A stretch of DNA of 64,000 nucleotides. Source: Streptomyces sp. NBC_00414 (GTDB taxonomy: Bacteria; Actinomycetota; Actinomycetes; Streptomycetales; Streptomycetaceae). The stretch lies in assembly GCF_036038375.1 (NCBI RefSeq), contig NZ_CP107935.1, forward strand, positions 8,556,001-8,620,000, written 5' to 3'. A program made the translations under genes and the position numbers. Of this stretch, positions 25,598-34,775 are shown piece by piece (the stretch's first letter is position 1; the number at the start of each line of letters is the position of its first letter). Under the pieces are notes generated by a model. That model searched no databases. It was not told the origin of the DNA and was given only the letters and a program-made list of their open reading frames with translations.

Positions 25598-26404
25598 GTG
25601 CTGCGTATCACCGACGCCCGAACCGGCGACTCCGTCACCGCCACCCCGGCCCGCCGGGGCCTGACCCGCGTCGAGGCGCATGTGCCGCGCCCCGACACCA
25701 CCGGCCTGCGCGTGCTCCTGATCGCCGATGTCCTCGTACGGGCACTGGAGATCGGCGGGACGCCCGTCTGGACCGTCCTGACCGGCACGGAGGGACGCGC
25801 GGAGCTCCGGGCCCGGGCCAGGGCGCTCGGCATCCGCCCGTTCGAGGACGAACGGGACAGCAGCCCCGGCCTCGGCGAGTCCCAGGTACTGCGTGTACGC
25901 GGCCCGGACGACGAACGGGTGGGAGACGAGCCGGCGGATGGCGGCCCCACTTCCGAGGCGGCGGCGGCCGGTGGGACCACGACCGGCGGGAGGGCGGGCG
26001 GGCTGCGCGTCGAGGTCGCCCCGGCCGACATCGAGAGCGGCGTGGCGCGGGACGACGAGAACGCCACGGCCCTGCGCCTCGCCCTGCTCGCCCGCCCCCG
26101 CGGTGAAACCCTGCGGCTCGGCGCGGCCGACCTCGCGGAGGCCGAGGACCAGCTGAAGCGCTGGCGGGGCGCCGTCGCCACCTGGGCCACCCGGCCCTCA
26201 GGACCCATCCCCGACCCCGTACGGGACCAGCTGCGCGCCGCGTGGGAGGACGACCTCGACGTACCCGCCGTACTGGGCGTGCTGCGGAAGGTGGAGACGT
26301 CGGGCACCGTTCCGGACGGGGCCCGCTTCGAGACGTACGCCTACGCGGACCGGCTGCTCGGTCTTGAGCTCACCCGGGACATCGGCCGCGGGGCTCCGGC
26401 GTGA
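25598..26404 (+). CDS. Cysteinyl-tRNA-synthetase-like protein lacking catalytic motifs
   Basis: A 268-residue protein. The N-terminal part (RVLLIADVLVRALEIGGTPVWTVLTG, about 38-62) recalls the region of CysRS/MshC after the HIGH motif. The C-terminal part (RDQLRAAWEDDLDVPAVLGVL, then YADRLLGLEL) recalls the CysRS helical segment that carries DDLNTP. I see no HIGH, no KMSKS and no Cys/His zinc ligands. It should not be an active synthetase. A disordered A/G/T-rich stretch (about 105-135) separates the halves. GTG 25598 has TACGCT 6 bases upstream, a leaderless signature. The stop overlaps the phosphatase start. Confidence 0.6.
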   Translation: MLRITDARTGDSVTATPARRGLTRVEAHVPRPDTTGLRVLLIADVLVRALEIGGTPVWTVLTGTEGRAELRARARALGIRPFEDERDSSPGLGESQVLRVRGPDDERVGDEPADGGPTSEAAAAGGTTTGGRAGGLRVEVAPADIESGVARDDENATALRLALLARPRGETLRLGAADLAEAEDQLKRWRGAVATWATRPSGPIPDPVRDQLRAAWEDDLDVPAVLGVLRKVETSGTVPDGARFETYAYADRLLGLELTRDIGRGAPA

Positions 26405-26976
26405 TCGCGCGCGCCGGAGCGGGCCCGCTGCGGCGGCTGGTGGTGCTGCGGCACGCCAAGTCCGCCTGGCCGGACGGCGTCCCCGACCACGAACGCCCGC
26501 TGGCGTCGCGCGGGCGCCGGGACGCCCCGGCCGCCGGGCGCGTCCTCGCCGACGCCGACTGCCTGCCGGACCTCGCGCTCTGCTCCACCGCCGTACGCGC
26601 CAGGGAGACCTGGGAACTGGCCGCCGCCCAGTGGGGTACGCCCCCTCCGGTACGCCACGACGCGCGCCTGTACGCGGCCGATGTGCCCGAGTTGCTGGAA
26701 GTCGTGGGCGAGGCCCCGCCGGAGGCCGAGACCCTGCTGATCATCGGGCACAATCCCGGCCTGGAGGAACTCGTCCTCACGCTGGCCGCGGACAGCCTCG
26801 ACGACGCTCTGGACGACGTCCGCGTGAAGTTCCCCACCTCGGCGATCGCGATCCTCGCCTGGCACGGCAGCGGCTGGGCGGGACTCGGCCCCGGCACGGC
26901 ACTGCTCACGGACATGATCGTGGCGCGCGGCAAGAAGGCGCGCGGCGAGAAGGGGCACCGCGGGCGGGGGTGGTAG
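26401..26976 (+). CDS. SixA-like histidine phosphatase
   Basis: A 191-residue member of the histidine phosphatase superfamily, close to SixA-type phosphohistidine phosphatases. The catalytic RHxxS is RHAKSAW with H18; the second Arg is in STAVRARETWELA and the second His in IIGHNPGLEELV. It would remove phosphate from phosphohistidine or a small phosphoester. The basic tail (RGKKARGEKGHRGRGW) is unusual. It begins by GTGA overlap with the CysRS-like gene, so the two are coupled. Confidence 0.85.
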   Translation: MIARAGAGPLRRLVVLRHAKSAWPDGVPDHERPLASRGRRDAPAAGRVLADADCLPDLALCSTAVRARETWELAAAQWGTPPPVRHDARLYAADVPELLEVVGEAPPEAETLLIIGHNPGLEELVLTLAADSLDDALDDVRVKFPTSAIAILAWHGSGWAGLGPGTALLTDMIVARGKKARGEKGHRGRGW

Positions 26977-27049
26977 GCGGGCGGTGCCGCTCACCGGGAC
27001 CGTCGGCCGGTGGTCGCACGCGTGTGCGCGGCACGCATACGCTGGTCCG

Positions 27050-27676
27050 ATGCAGGACGAGTACCGCACCGTGGCCCGCGCAGGGGTGCACGAGACCGAG
27101 ATCAACCGCTCCCGTTTCCTCTGCGCACTGGCACCGGCGGCCACCGAGCGGGAGGCCCAGGACTTCGTCGCGGCCGTCCGCAAGGAGCACGCGGACGCGT
27201 CGCACAACTGCTTCGCGTACGTCATCGGCGCCGACGCCTCCGTACAGAAGGCGAGCGACGACGGCGAACCGGGCGGCACCGCGGGCGTCCCCATGCTCCA
27301 GATGCTGCTGCGCCGCGACATGCGCTACGTGGTCGCTGTCGTCACCAGGTACTACGGAGGCGTCAAACTCGGCGCGGGCGGTCTCATCCGGGCCTACGGC
27401 GGCGCGGTCGGAGAAGCACTGGACACCCTCGGCACCCTCATGCGCAGACGCTTCCGGCTCGCGACCGTGACCGTCGACCACCAGCGGGCGGGCAAGGTGC
27501 AGAACGAGCTGCGGTCGACCGGCCGCGAGGTGCGTGACGTGCGCTACGGAGAGGCGGTCACCATCGAGATCGCACTGCCGGACGCCGACGTCGAGGCTTT
27601 CCGGAGCTGGCTGGCCGATGTCACGGCCGGGACAGCAGGGTTCGAACCGGGTGGAGAGGCGTACGGGGACGCATAG
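27050..27676 (+). CDS. yigZ: YigZ/IMPACT-family protein (UPF0029)
   Basis: A 208-residue YigZ-family protein. The N-terminal UPF0029 domain is shown by ETEINRSRFLCAL, HNCFAYVIG, SDDGEPGGTAGVPMLQML and VTRYYGGVKLGAGGLIRAYG; the C-terminal DUF1949-like domain occupies about 140-200. In eukaryotes the relative IMPACT regulates Gcn2; the bacterial role is unsettled, possibly RNA or ribosome linked. The ATG has TACGCT (27038-27043) 6 bases upstream and no ribosome site, suggesting a leaderless message. Confidence 0.9.
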   Translation: MQDEYRTVARAGVHETEINRSRFLCALAPAATEREAQDFVAAVRKEHADASHNCFAYVIGADASVQKASDDGEPGGTAGVPMLQMLLRRDMRYVVAVVTRYYGGVKLGAGGLIRAYGGAVGEALDTLGTLMRRRFRLATVTVDHQRAGKVQNELRSTGREVRDVRYGEAVTIEIALPDADVEAFRSWLADVTAGTAGFEPGGEAYGDA

Positions 27677-27744
27677 GCCGCACATCGGGCTGATACGGGA
27701 GTAGCCGCCCGTGATGTCCGACCCGGCCGTTAGTCTCGGGGATC

Positions 27745-28908
27745 ATGAGGCTTCTGCACACTTCCGACTGGCATCTGGGCCGGGCGTTCCACCGGGTGAA
27801 CATGCTCGGCGCCCAGGCCGAGTTCATCGGTCACCTCGTCACGACCGTGCGCGAGCGCGATGTGGACGCGGTGGTCGTGTCGGGGGACGTGTACGACCGG
27901 GCCGTGCCCCCGCTGGCCGCGGTCGAGCTCTTCGACGACGTGCTGCACCGCCTGGCCGGCCTCGGCGTACCGACGGTGATGATCTCCGGGAACCACGACT
28001 CCGCGCGCAGGCTCGGCGTCGGCGCCGGGCTCATCGACCGCGCGGGCATCCACCTGCGGACCCAGCCCGCGGCCTGCGGCACACCGGTGATACTGAAGGA
28101 CACCTTCGGGGACGTGGCCTTCTACGGACTGCCGTATCTCGAACCGGCGCTGGTGCGGGACGAGTTCGGAGTGGAGAAGGCGGGCCACGAGAGCGTGCTC
28201 GCCGCCGCCATGGACCGGGTGCGCGCCGACCTCGCCACGCGGGCGCGGGGCACCCGTTCCGTCGTCCTCGCCCACGCCTTCGTCACGGGCGGCGAGGCCA
28301 GCGACAGCGAGCGGGACATCACCGTGGGCGGGGTCGCCGCCGTCCCGGCGGGCGTCTTCGACGGGGTCGACTACGCGGCGCTCGGCCATCTCCACGGCAG
28401 CCAGACCATCACGGAGCGCGTGCGCTACTCGGGCTCCCCGCTGCCGTACTCCTTCTCGGAGACCGACCACCGCAAGAGCATGTGGCTGGTCGACCTGGCG
28501 GCCGACGGTTCGGTGGAGGCGGAGCGCCTCGACTGTCCCGTACCGCGCCCGCTGGCCCGTATCCGGGGGGAGCTGGAGGAACTGCTCGCCGATCCGGAGC
28601 TGGCGCGTCACGAGGAGGCGTGGGTCGAGGCGACCCTCACCGACGCGGTGCGTCCAGCCGACCCCATGGCGCGGCTCACCGAGCGGTTCCCGCACACACT
28701 CAGCCTCGTCTTCGACCCGGAGCGGGGGCCCGACGACCCCGACGTCTCGTACGCCCGGCGGCTCGCGGGACGCAGCGACCAGCAGATCGCGGAGGATTTC
28801 GTGGCCCATGTGCGTGGCGCCGGTCCCGACGAGCGGGAACAGGCCGTGCTGCAGGACGCGTTCGACACCGTCCGCGCCGACGACACGGTCCGCGAGGTCG
28901 CCAGGTGA
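27745..28908 (+). CDS. sbcD: SbcCD nuclease subunit D
   Basis: A 387-residue calcineurin-like metallophosphoesterase, the nuclease subunit of SbcCD (bacterial Mre11). Metal-ligand motifs are all present: HTSDWHLG (D8, H10), SGDVYD (D48), SGNHDS (N83, H84), HAFVTGGE and GHLHGSQ. With SbcC it cuts DNA hairpins and protein-blocked ends during double-strand break repair. A TAGTCT hexamer at 27731-27736 lies 8 bases before the ATG, suggesting a leaderless start. sbcC follows 28 bases downstream. Confidence 0.93.
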   Translation: MRLLHTSDWHLGRAFHRVNMLGAQAEFIGHLVTTVRERDVDAVVVSGDVYDRAVPPLAAVELFDDVLHRLAGLGVPTVMISGNHDSARRLGVGAGLIDRAGIHLRTQPAACGTPVILKDTFGDVAFYGLPYLEPALVRDEFGVEKAGHESVLAAAMDRVRADLATRARGTRSVVLAHAFVTGGEASDSERDITVGGVAAVPAGVFDGVDYAALGHLHGSQTITERVRYSGSPLPYSFSETDHRKSMWLVDLAADGSVEAERLDCPVPRPLARIRGELEELLADPELARHEEAWVEATLTDAVRPADPMARLTERFPHTLSLVFDPERGPDDPDVSYARRLAGRSDQQIAEDFVAHVRGAGPDEREQAVLQDAFDTVRADDTVREVAR

Positions 28909-28936
28909 CCGCCACGCTGGACTTCGAGGGGGCCCG

Positions 28937-31936
28937 ATGAGGCTGCACCGGCTGCACATCACCGCTTTCGGGCCCTTCGGCGGTGCCCAGGAGGTCGACT
29001 TCGACGACCTGTCGACCGCCGGACTCTTCCTGCTGCACGGGCCGACGGGCGCGGGCAAGACCTCCGTCCTGGACGCCGTCTGCTTCGCGCTGTACGGCTC
29101 CGTGCCGGGCGCCCGGCAGGGCGGTTCGCTGCGCAGCGACCACGCGCTCTCCGACACCCGCACCGAGGTGACACTCGAACTCACCGTGGCCGGGCGGCGG
29201 TTGGAGATCACCCGGCAGCCGCCCTTCGAGCGTCCCAAGCGGCGCGGCACGGGCACCATGACGGAGAAGGCGCAGAGCTGGCTGCGCGAGTACCACGCGC
29301 CCGCCGGCTCCTGGAAGGACCTCAGCCGTTCCCACCAGGAGATCGGCGAGGAGATCACCCAGCTGCTCGGCATGAGCCGTGAGCAGTTCTGCCAGGTCGT
29401 GCTGCTGCCCCAGGGCGACTTCGCGCGCTTCCTGCGGGCCGACGCGGAGGCCCGCGGCAGGCTCCTCGGCCGTCTCTTCGACACCCGGCGCTTCGCCGCC
29501 GTCGAGCAGAGCCTGGCCGAACGCAGGCGCACGGCCGAGACACAAGTGCGCGCCGGGGACGCCGAGTTGCTCGCCGACGCCCACCGGATGCAGCAGGCGG
29601 CCGGTGACCTCGTCGAGCTGCCGCTCCCTGAGCTCACGCCCGGTGAACCGGGACTGGCCGAGGCCGTCCTGGAGTGGGCGGCGATCAACAGGAGCACGGC
29701 CCGCGAGAGATTCACGATCGCCCACTGCGCACAGGCGGCCACCGACTCGGCACAGGCCGCCGCGAGCCGCGTACTGGAAGACGTACGCGAAGTGGCGCGG
29801 CTCCAGCGGCGGTTCGCCGAGGCGCGGGAGCGGGCCGCCCGGCTGGAGGAGCGCTCGGGGGCCCATCGGGAGGCCCGGACACGGATGGAGCGGGGTCGCA
29901 AGGCCGAGGCCGTGGCCCCCGCGCTCGGGCTGCGCGAGGCCACCGAGGCCGAGCACCGGCGGGCGGCCGACGCCGAGGCACGCGCGCGTGCACAGCTGTC
30001 CCAGGCCTTCTCCGAGGTCTACGCCGAGGCCGGGGCCACGGGTCTCGCGGCCGCCGCCCGCAAGGCCGCCGAAGAGCTGGGCGGACTGGAGTCGGCCCGC
30101 CGAGGTGAGCAGCGGCTCGCCGAACTCGCCACCGAACGCCACGTGTTGGACCGCCAGGAGCGGGCCGACGAGGACGTGCTGCACGACGCCGAGCAGTGGC
30201 TCTCCGAATGGGAGACCACCAGGTCCGGGCTCCAGGCCCGTATCGAGGCCGCGCAGGAGGCCGCCACCCGGGCCGAACAGCTCGCCGTCCAGCGCGAACC
30301 GGCCCGGTCGCGGCTGGCGGCCGCCCGGCTGCGCGACCAGCTCGCGGGGGACACCGACAAGGCCCACGCGCGCGTGCTCGCCGCCCGCGAACAGGCGGCG
30401 GACGCGCGCACCCACTGGCTGGACCTCAAGGAGCAGCGGCTCAAGGGCATCGCCGCCGAGCTGGCCGCGGGCCTCGTGGACGGTGAGGCCTGTGCCGTCT
30501 GCGGCGCCACCGAGCACCCCGCTCCCGCCCGCAAGGTCGACGGACACATCGACCAGCGGGCCGAGGAGGCGGCTCTCGCCGCGTACCAGGGCGCCGACGA
30601 GCGGCGTGCCGAGGAGGAGCGGCGGCTCGGGGTGGTGCGCGAGGCACTGGCCGCCGCGACCGCCGAGGCGGGAGACACGCCCACCGGCCGACTCGCCGAG
30701 CAGGCCGAGGAGCTGGAGCTCCGACACGCCGAGGCGCGAGGCGCGGCCTCGGGGCTGCACGCGGCCAGTGAGGCGCTCCGGCAGGCCGAGCACGAGCACG
30801 GGCGCCGGCTCACCGCCCACCAGGAAGCCGCCGTGCGCGGTGCGTCACGGACCGCCCGCAGAGACGCCCTCGCCCGTGAAACGGTCACCCTGGAAGAGGA
30901 GTTGGCGCAGGCCAGGGGATCGGCGGGCAGCGTGGCCGAGCGGGCCGCCCAGCTGGAGCGGCAGGTCTCGACGCTCACGGAGGCCGCGGACACCGCGCGC
31001 GTCGCGGCGGACACCGCGCAGCGGCTCAAGGACGCCGACGCGCGACTCGCCGACGCGGCCTTCCGCGCCGGGTTCGACACGCCGCAGGCCGCCGCGGCCG
31101 CCCTCCTCGACGACGTGGCCCACCGGGAGCTGCAGCGGCGGCTCGACGCCTGGCAGCAGGAGGAGGCGACGGTCCGCGCGGTGCTCGCGGAGGCCGAGAC
31201 GGCCGCCGCCGCACACCAGCCGCCCGCCGACGCACGGGCCGCCGAGCAGGCCGCCGCCGTGGCCGTCCGGCGGATGCGCGAGGCCGCCTCCGCGCGCGAC
31301 GAGGCGGCCCGCCGCTGCACGGAACTGGACCGGCTCACCCACCGGGCCGTCACGTCCGTGCGCCGCCTCGGACCGCTGCGCGACGAATACGACCGGGTGG
31401 CCCGGCTCGCGACACTGGCGGCGGGCACCTCCGCGGACAACGAACGCAGGATGCGCCTGGAGTCGTACGTCCTCGCCGCCCGTCTGGAACAGGTCGCGGC
31501 GGCGGCCACCGCCCGATTGCAGCGCATGTCCTCCGGGCGGTACACCCTCGTCCACTCCGACAACCGGGCCGGGCGCGGCCGCAGCGGGCTCGGACTGCAC
31601 GTCGTCGACGCGTGGACCGGGCGCGAGCGTGACACGGCGACGCTCTCCGGCGGCGAGACGTTCTTCGCCTCCCTCGCGCTCGCGCTGGGCCTCGCCGACG
31701 TGGTCACCGACGAAGCGGGGGGTGTACGCCTCGACACGCTCTTCATCGACGAGGGCTTCGGCAGCCTCGACGACCAGACGCTCGACGAGGTCCTCGACGT
31801 ACTGGACTCGCTGCGGGAACGGGACCGCAGCGTCGGCATCGTCAGTCACGTCGCGGACCTGCGGCGCCGCATCCACGCGCAACTGGAGGTCGTGAAGGGG
31901 CGGTCGGGGTCGGTCGTCCGGCAGCGGGGCGGCTGA
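28937..31936 (+). CDS. sbcC: SbcCD nuclease ATPase subunit C
   Basis: A 999-residue SMC-like ATPase (bacterial Rad50). The N-terminal P-loop is GPTGAGKTS (about 36-44), followed by QVVLLPQGDFARFL. Long Ala/Glu/Arg-rich coiled-coil arms flank the zinc-hook ACAVCGA (about 517-523). The C-terminal signature is LSGGETFFASLALAL and Walker B is LDTLFIDEGFGSLD. ATP-driven arm movement lets SbcD cut DNA ends. GAGGGGG precedes the ATG. The length is normal for the family. It forms an operon with sbcD. Confidence 0.93.
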   Translation: MRLHRLHITAFGPFGGAQEVDFDDLSTAGLFLLHGPTGAGKTSVLDAVCFALYGSVPGARQGGSLRSDHALSDTRTEVTLELTVAGRRLEITRQPPFERPKRRGTGTMTEKAQSWLREYHAPAGSWKDLSRSHQEIGEEITQLLGMSREQFCQVVLLPQGDFARFLRADAEARGRLLGRLFDTRRFAAVEQSLAERRRTAETQVRAGDAELLADAHRMQQAAGDLVELPLPELTPGEPGLAEAVLEWAAINRSTARERFTIAHCAQAATDSAQAAASRVLEDVREVARLQRRFAEARERAARLEERSGAHREARTRMERGRKAEAVAPALGLREATEAEHRRAADAEARARAQLSQAFSEVYAEAGATGLAAAARKAAEELGGLESARRGEQRLAELATERHVLDRQERADEDVLHDAEQWLSEWETTRSGLQARIEAAQEAATRAEQLAVQREPARSRLAAARLRDQLAGDTDKAHARVLAAREQAADARTHWLDLKEQRLKGIAAELAAGLVDGEACAVCGATEHPAPARKVDGHIDQRAEEAALAAYQGADERRAEEERRLGVVREALAAATAEAGDTPTGRLAEQAEELELRHAEARGAASGLHAASEALRQAEHEHGRRLTAHQEAAVRGASRTARRDALARETVTLEEELAQARGSAGSVAERAAQLERQVSTLTEAADTARVAADTAQRLKDADARLADAAFRAGFDTPQAAAAALLDDVAHRELQRRLDAWQQEEATVRAVLAEAETAAAAHQPPADARAAEQAAAVAVRRMREAASARDEAARRCTELDRLTHRAVTSVRRLGPLRDEYDRVARLATLAAGTSADNERRMRLESYVLAARLEQVAAAATARLQRMSSGRYTLVHSDNRAGRGRSGLGLHVVDAWTGRERDTATLSGGETFFASLALALGLADVVTDEAGGVRLDTLFIDEGFGSLDDQTLDEVLDVLDSLRERDRSVGIVSHVADLRRRIHAQLEVVKGRSGSVVRQRGG

Positions 31937-32011
31937 GGCGTTCGGGCATCGGCGCCGGCGCGTGGCGGGTCGCCGGGCGGCGGGCAGGAGGCGGGACGGA
32001 CGGTCGGGGCT

Positions 32012-32458
32012 TCAGCGGCCGAGCGGGCGCCGTGGCAGGGGCGACGAGTAGACGACGCTCGTCGTCACCGAGCCGAGCGTGCCGATCCTGCCCGACACCT
32101 CCTCCAGGTGACTCATCGAGCGGGTCGCGACCTTGATCACGAAGCAGTCGTCGCCCGTGACGTGGTGCGCCTCCAGGATCTCGGGGGTGGCGGCGATCAG
32201 GTCGTGGAACGGCTTGTAGTTGCCGTTCGGATAGCGCAGCCGCACGAACGCGAGGATCGGCAGGCCGAGGCTCTCCGGGTCCACGACCGCCGCGTACCCC
32301 TGGATGACGCCCGCCTCCTCCAGCCGCCGCACCCGCTCGGTGACCGCGCTCGCGGACATGGAGACGGCGCGGGCCAGCTCGGCGAAACCGGTGCGGCCCT
32401 CGCGCTGGAGGACTTCGAGGATGCGCCAGTCGGTGGCGTCCGGGGAATACGCGGTCAT
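32012..32458 (-). CDS. Lrp/AsnC-family regulator
   Basis: A 148-residue feast/famine regulator. The N-terminal helix-turn-helix (WRILEVLQREGRTGFAELA, SASAVTERVRRLEEAGVI) is followed by a RAM/AsnC effector domain (about 68-140). Such proteins bind amino acids or related molecules and assemble into octamers. It is divergent from the rhodanese gene, whose promoter it probably controls, as Lrp genes commonly do with their neighbours. ATG 32458 is chosen so the HTH starts normally. Confidence 0.88.
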   Translation of the reverse strand: MTAYSPDATDWRILEVLQREGRTGFAELARAVSMSASAVTERVRRLEEAGVIQGYAAVVDPESLGLPILAFVRLRYPNGNYKPFHDLIAATPEILEAHHVTGDDCFVIKVATRSMSHLEEVSGRIGTLGSVTTSVVYSSPLPRRPLGR

Positions 32459-32553
32459 GGTCGAGGAATAGCAGGGGAATCCCCGGCCGATCAAGCCCGA
32501 GGCCGGGGATCGCTCCTTCAACGGGGTGTGTCACCGGCCGTAGATTTCGGGGC

Positions 32554-33036
32554 ATGAAGAGCAGCACCGTTCCCCGTAACCCCGTTCTGCGCGTCGCCCC
32601 GGCGTCGCCCGCCGCGGCCGTCGCCCACTTCGCGGCGAGCCTCGCCTTCCACGCCGACGTGTCCGACGTCGCCGCCGCGCTGGCGGCCGACGGCGACCCC
32701 GGCTTCGTCGTCGTCGACTCCCGCTCCACTGAGTCCTGGGACCAGGGCCATGTGCCCGGCGCCGTCCATCTGCCCACCGCCCTCGTCCCCGAACAGGCCG
32801 GGCAACTCCTCGACAGGGCGGTGCCGGTCGTCACCTACTGCTGGGGCCCGGGCTGCAACGGTGCGGCCCGCGCCGCCCTCGCTCTCGCCGAACTCGGCTT
32901 CCAGGTCAAGGAGATGCTCGGTGGGTTCGAGTACTGGGTGCGCGAGGGCTTCGAGTTCGAGACCTGGGAGGGCCGCGAGCGGCGGGCCGCGGACCCGCTG
33001 ACGGCGCCGGCCGGAACGGACGACTGCGGCTGCTGA
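32554..33036 (+). CDS. Rhodanese-like sulfurtransferase
   Basis: A 160-residue single rhodanese domain. The Asp in VVVDSRSTESWDQGHVPGAVHLP marks the domain, and the active-site loop YCWGPGCNGA carries C96, with a second Cys at 101. It should transfer sulfur from thiosulfate or a persulfide. The C-terminus ends in DDCGC, an extra Cys pair that could carry or relay sulfur. TAGATT (32541-32546) is 7 bases before the ATG, suggesting a leaderless transcript. Divergent from Lrp. Confidence 0.87.
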   Translation: MKSSTVPRNPVLRVAPASPAAAVAHFAASLAFHADVSDVAAALAADGDPGFVVVDSRSTESWDQGHVPGAVHLPTALVPEQAGQLLDRAVPVVTYCWGPGCNGAARAALALAELGFQVKEMLGGFEYWVREGFEFETWEGRERRAADPLTAPAGTDDCGC

Positions 33037-33075
33037 GGACCGTTCGGCACAGGTGCCGCAGGCCGTGCGGTGGGC

Positions 33076-33095
33076 CCGTAGCGGGCCCGCTACGG
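33076..33095. terminator. 20-bp perfect palindrome after the rhodanese gene
   Basis: CCGTAGCGGGCCCGCTACGG at 33076-33095 is perfectly symmetric and lies 40 bases after the rhodanese stop. As RNA it would form an 8-bp stem with a tight loop, so it probably terminates transcription. A protein-binding site is the alternative. Confidence 0.5.
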
Positions 33096-33203
33096 CCGCG
33101 CGGCGTCCCTTCTGCGGACCGCACGGACTCAGTCGCGTATCAGCTCGGCGGCCGGGCAAAGGAATCGTCAACTACGGTCCGCCCGGGCGTGTAGTTTCTG
33201 TCC

Positions 33204-33728
33204 ATGTCGAGTTATGCGGACCCCAGTTCGGTCGAACAGGTCGAGTGGATCGAGTCGGGCGGTGGACCGCTCATAGCGATACCGGAAGTGGTGCTGCCGT
33301 TCTGGACGGGGGCCGACGGCGACGAGCTGGCCTCCGACTACGACCGGGCGTGTGAGGTGGACGGCTTCGTCGGTCTGCTGCCCGTCGGCAACACCACGGC
33401 CCTCGTCCTCGGTGACGAACCGGCCGCCACCTCCTACCTGCCCGAACACGGCACATTCGTACGGTGGTCCGCCGGCGACTCGGAGCGTGAGCTGCTGGCC
33501 GGGGTCCCGGCCGCCCTCGACACCGCCGCGTGGGGGCGCGAGGTGTACTGGGAGGTGCCCGGGGCCGTCGTGCTGTTCGACGCGGCCTGGCCGGGAGCGG
33601 GGTCCACGAGGGCGGGGCATCTGCGGATCGCCCTCGAACCGGGCCGGTACGCGGTGCGCGCGGCGCACGCCGAGCCGGGCCCGGAGACATGGATCGGACT
33701 CGTCCAACTGAGGCCGCTGGGACGGTGA
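33204..33728 (+). CDS. Imm21-family immunity-like protein
   Basis: A 174-residue protein resembling immunity protein family Imm21. Recognisable parts are VEWIESGGGPLIAIPEVVLPFWTG near the start, SDYDRACEVDGFVGLLPVG, ALVLGDEPAATSYLP and VLFDAAWPG. Family members usually neutralise a toxin domain of a polymorphic toxin system. No toxin, WXG100 or secretion gene lies beside it, so it looks orphan here and may protect against neighbours' toxins or have another duty. TAGTTT (33192-33197) is 6 bases before the ATG, suggesting leaderless expression. Confidence 0.75.
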   Translation: MSSYADPSSVEQVEWIESGGGPLIAIPEVVLPFWTGADGDELASDYDRACEVDGFVGLLPVGNTTALVLGDEPAATSYLPEHGTFVRWSAGDSERELLAGVPAALDTAAWGREVYWEVPGAVVLFDAAWPGAGSTRAGHLRIALEPGRYAVRAAHAEPGPETWIGLVQLRPLGR

Positions 33729-33866
33729 ACAGGGGCGGCCCCGAAGAGCCGCGGGACGCCGGAGCGGCCGTGCGAGGTCGAAACGGCCGCGCGGTAGCGG
33801 TGGCGTACCGGTGCGTCGCAGGTCAAGGGGGCCTGGGGGCATGCGGGCCCCGGATAGACTCCTCGT

Positions 33867-34775
33867 ATGGTCCGATCGTCCCGTGGTGACGCGAGCCCCG
33901 GGATGTGGCGGCGCGAGGCGGGCACCGTGGTGCTCCGGGTCCCGCCCTTCCCGGAGCGGGCGACAGCCCCTTTCGCCATCGTCGCCGGGCTGCAGGTGCC
34001 CCGCGTTCCCACGGAGTGGGCGCCGCACTCGCACCCCCGGCACGAGCTGGTCTGGGTACGCGGGGGAACGCTGACGTCACGGGTGGAGGACCGCGTCTTC
34101 ACCGTGTCCGAGGGGCACGGGCTGTGGATGCCCGCCGGAGTGGTGCACGGGGGCCGGGCGACAGCGGGCGCGAAGTTCTACGAAGCCTTCTTCGCCCCCG
34201 ACCGCGCGCCCCTGGCGTTCGCGTTCGAGGAGCCGAGAGCGATCGCGATGACGCCGTTGCTGGAGTCGCTGCTCACTCATCTGTCCCGTACGGATCTCGA
34301 CGCCGCGGCCCGGGCACGGGCGGAGTCGGTCGTGTTCGACGTGCTCCAGCCGTCGGAACACCGGTTCGCGTTGCAGCTGCCCGGTGACGCCCGGATCGAC
34401 GCGATCGCCGACGCCCTGCTGGACGATCCCGCCGACGACCGCTCGCTGGAGGAGTGGGCGCGGTGTCTGGGGATCAGCGACCGCACGATCACCCGCGCGT
34501 TCCGCCACGCGACGGGCCTGTCCTTCGCGCAGTGGCGGCAGGTGCTGCGCGTGCATCGGGCGCTGACGCTCCTCGCCGAGGGTTTCGACGTGACGACCGT
34601 CTCCGAGACGCTCGGCTACGCGCAGCCCAGCACCTTCATCGCCTCCTTCCGGAGGGTCATGGGAACCACGCCGGGCGCGTTCTTCGACGCGGCCGACGGC
34701 GCATCCGGGATCACCGCGGTCTCAGAGACCCCCGAGGGTGTCCGGAATCCCGTATTGCCTGTCCAAAACTCCTGA
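33867..34775 (+). CDS. AraC-family regulator with cupin sensor domain
   Basis: A 302-residue AraC/XylS-type regulator. A cupin-like sensor (about 45-105: WAPHSHPRHELVWVRGG, GHGLWMPAGVVHGG) precedes the double helix-turn-helix (about 185-275: LEEWARCLGISDRTITRAFRHATG, VTTVSETLGYAQPSTFIASFRRV). The effector and target are unknown; it lies just upstream of the siderophore-uptake operon on the same strand and might control it. TAGACT (33855-33860) is 6 bases before the ATG, so a leaderless message is likely. Confidence 0.88.
   Translation: MVRSSRGDASPGMWRREAGTVVLRVPPFPERATAPFAIVAGLQVPRVPTEWAPHSHPRHELVWVRGGTLTSRVEDRVFTVSEGHGLWMPAGVVHGGRATAGAKFYEAFFAPDRAPLAFAFEEPRAIAMTPLLESLLTHLSRTDLDAAARARAESVVFDVLQPSEHRFALQLPGDARIDAIADALLDDPADDRSLEEWARCLGISDRTITRAFRHATGLSFAQWRQVLRVHRALTLLAEGFDVTTVSETLGYAQPSTFIASFRRVMGTTPGAFFDAADGASGITAVSETPEGVRNPVLPVQNS

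Noticed and set aside
25598..26404. Active MshC or CysRS
   Set aside because: HIGH, KMSKS and zinc-binding residues are absent, so an active ligase or synthetase is not supported.
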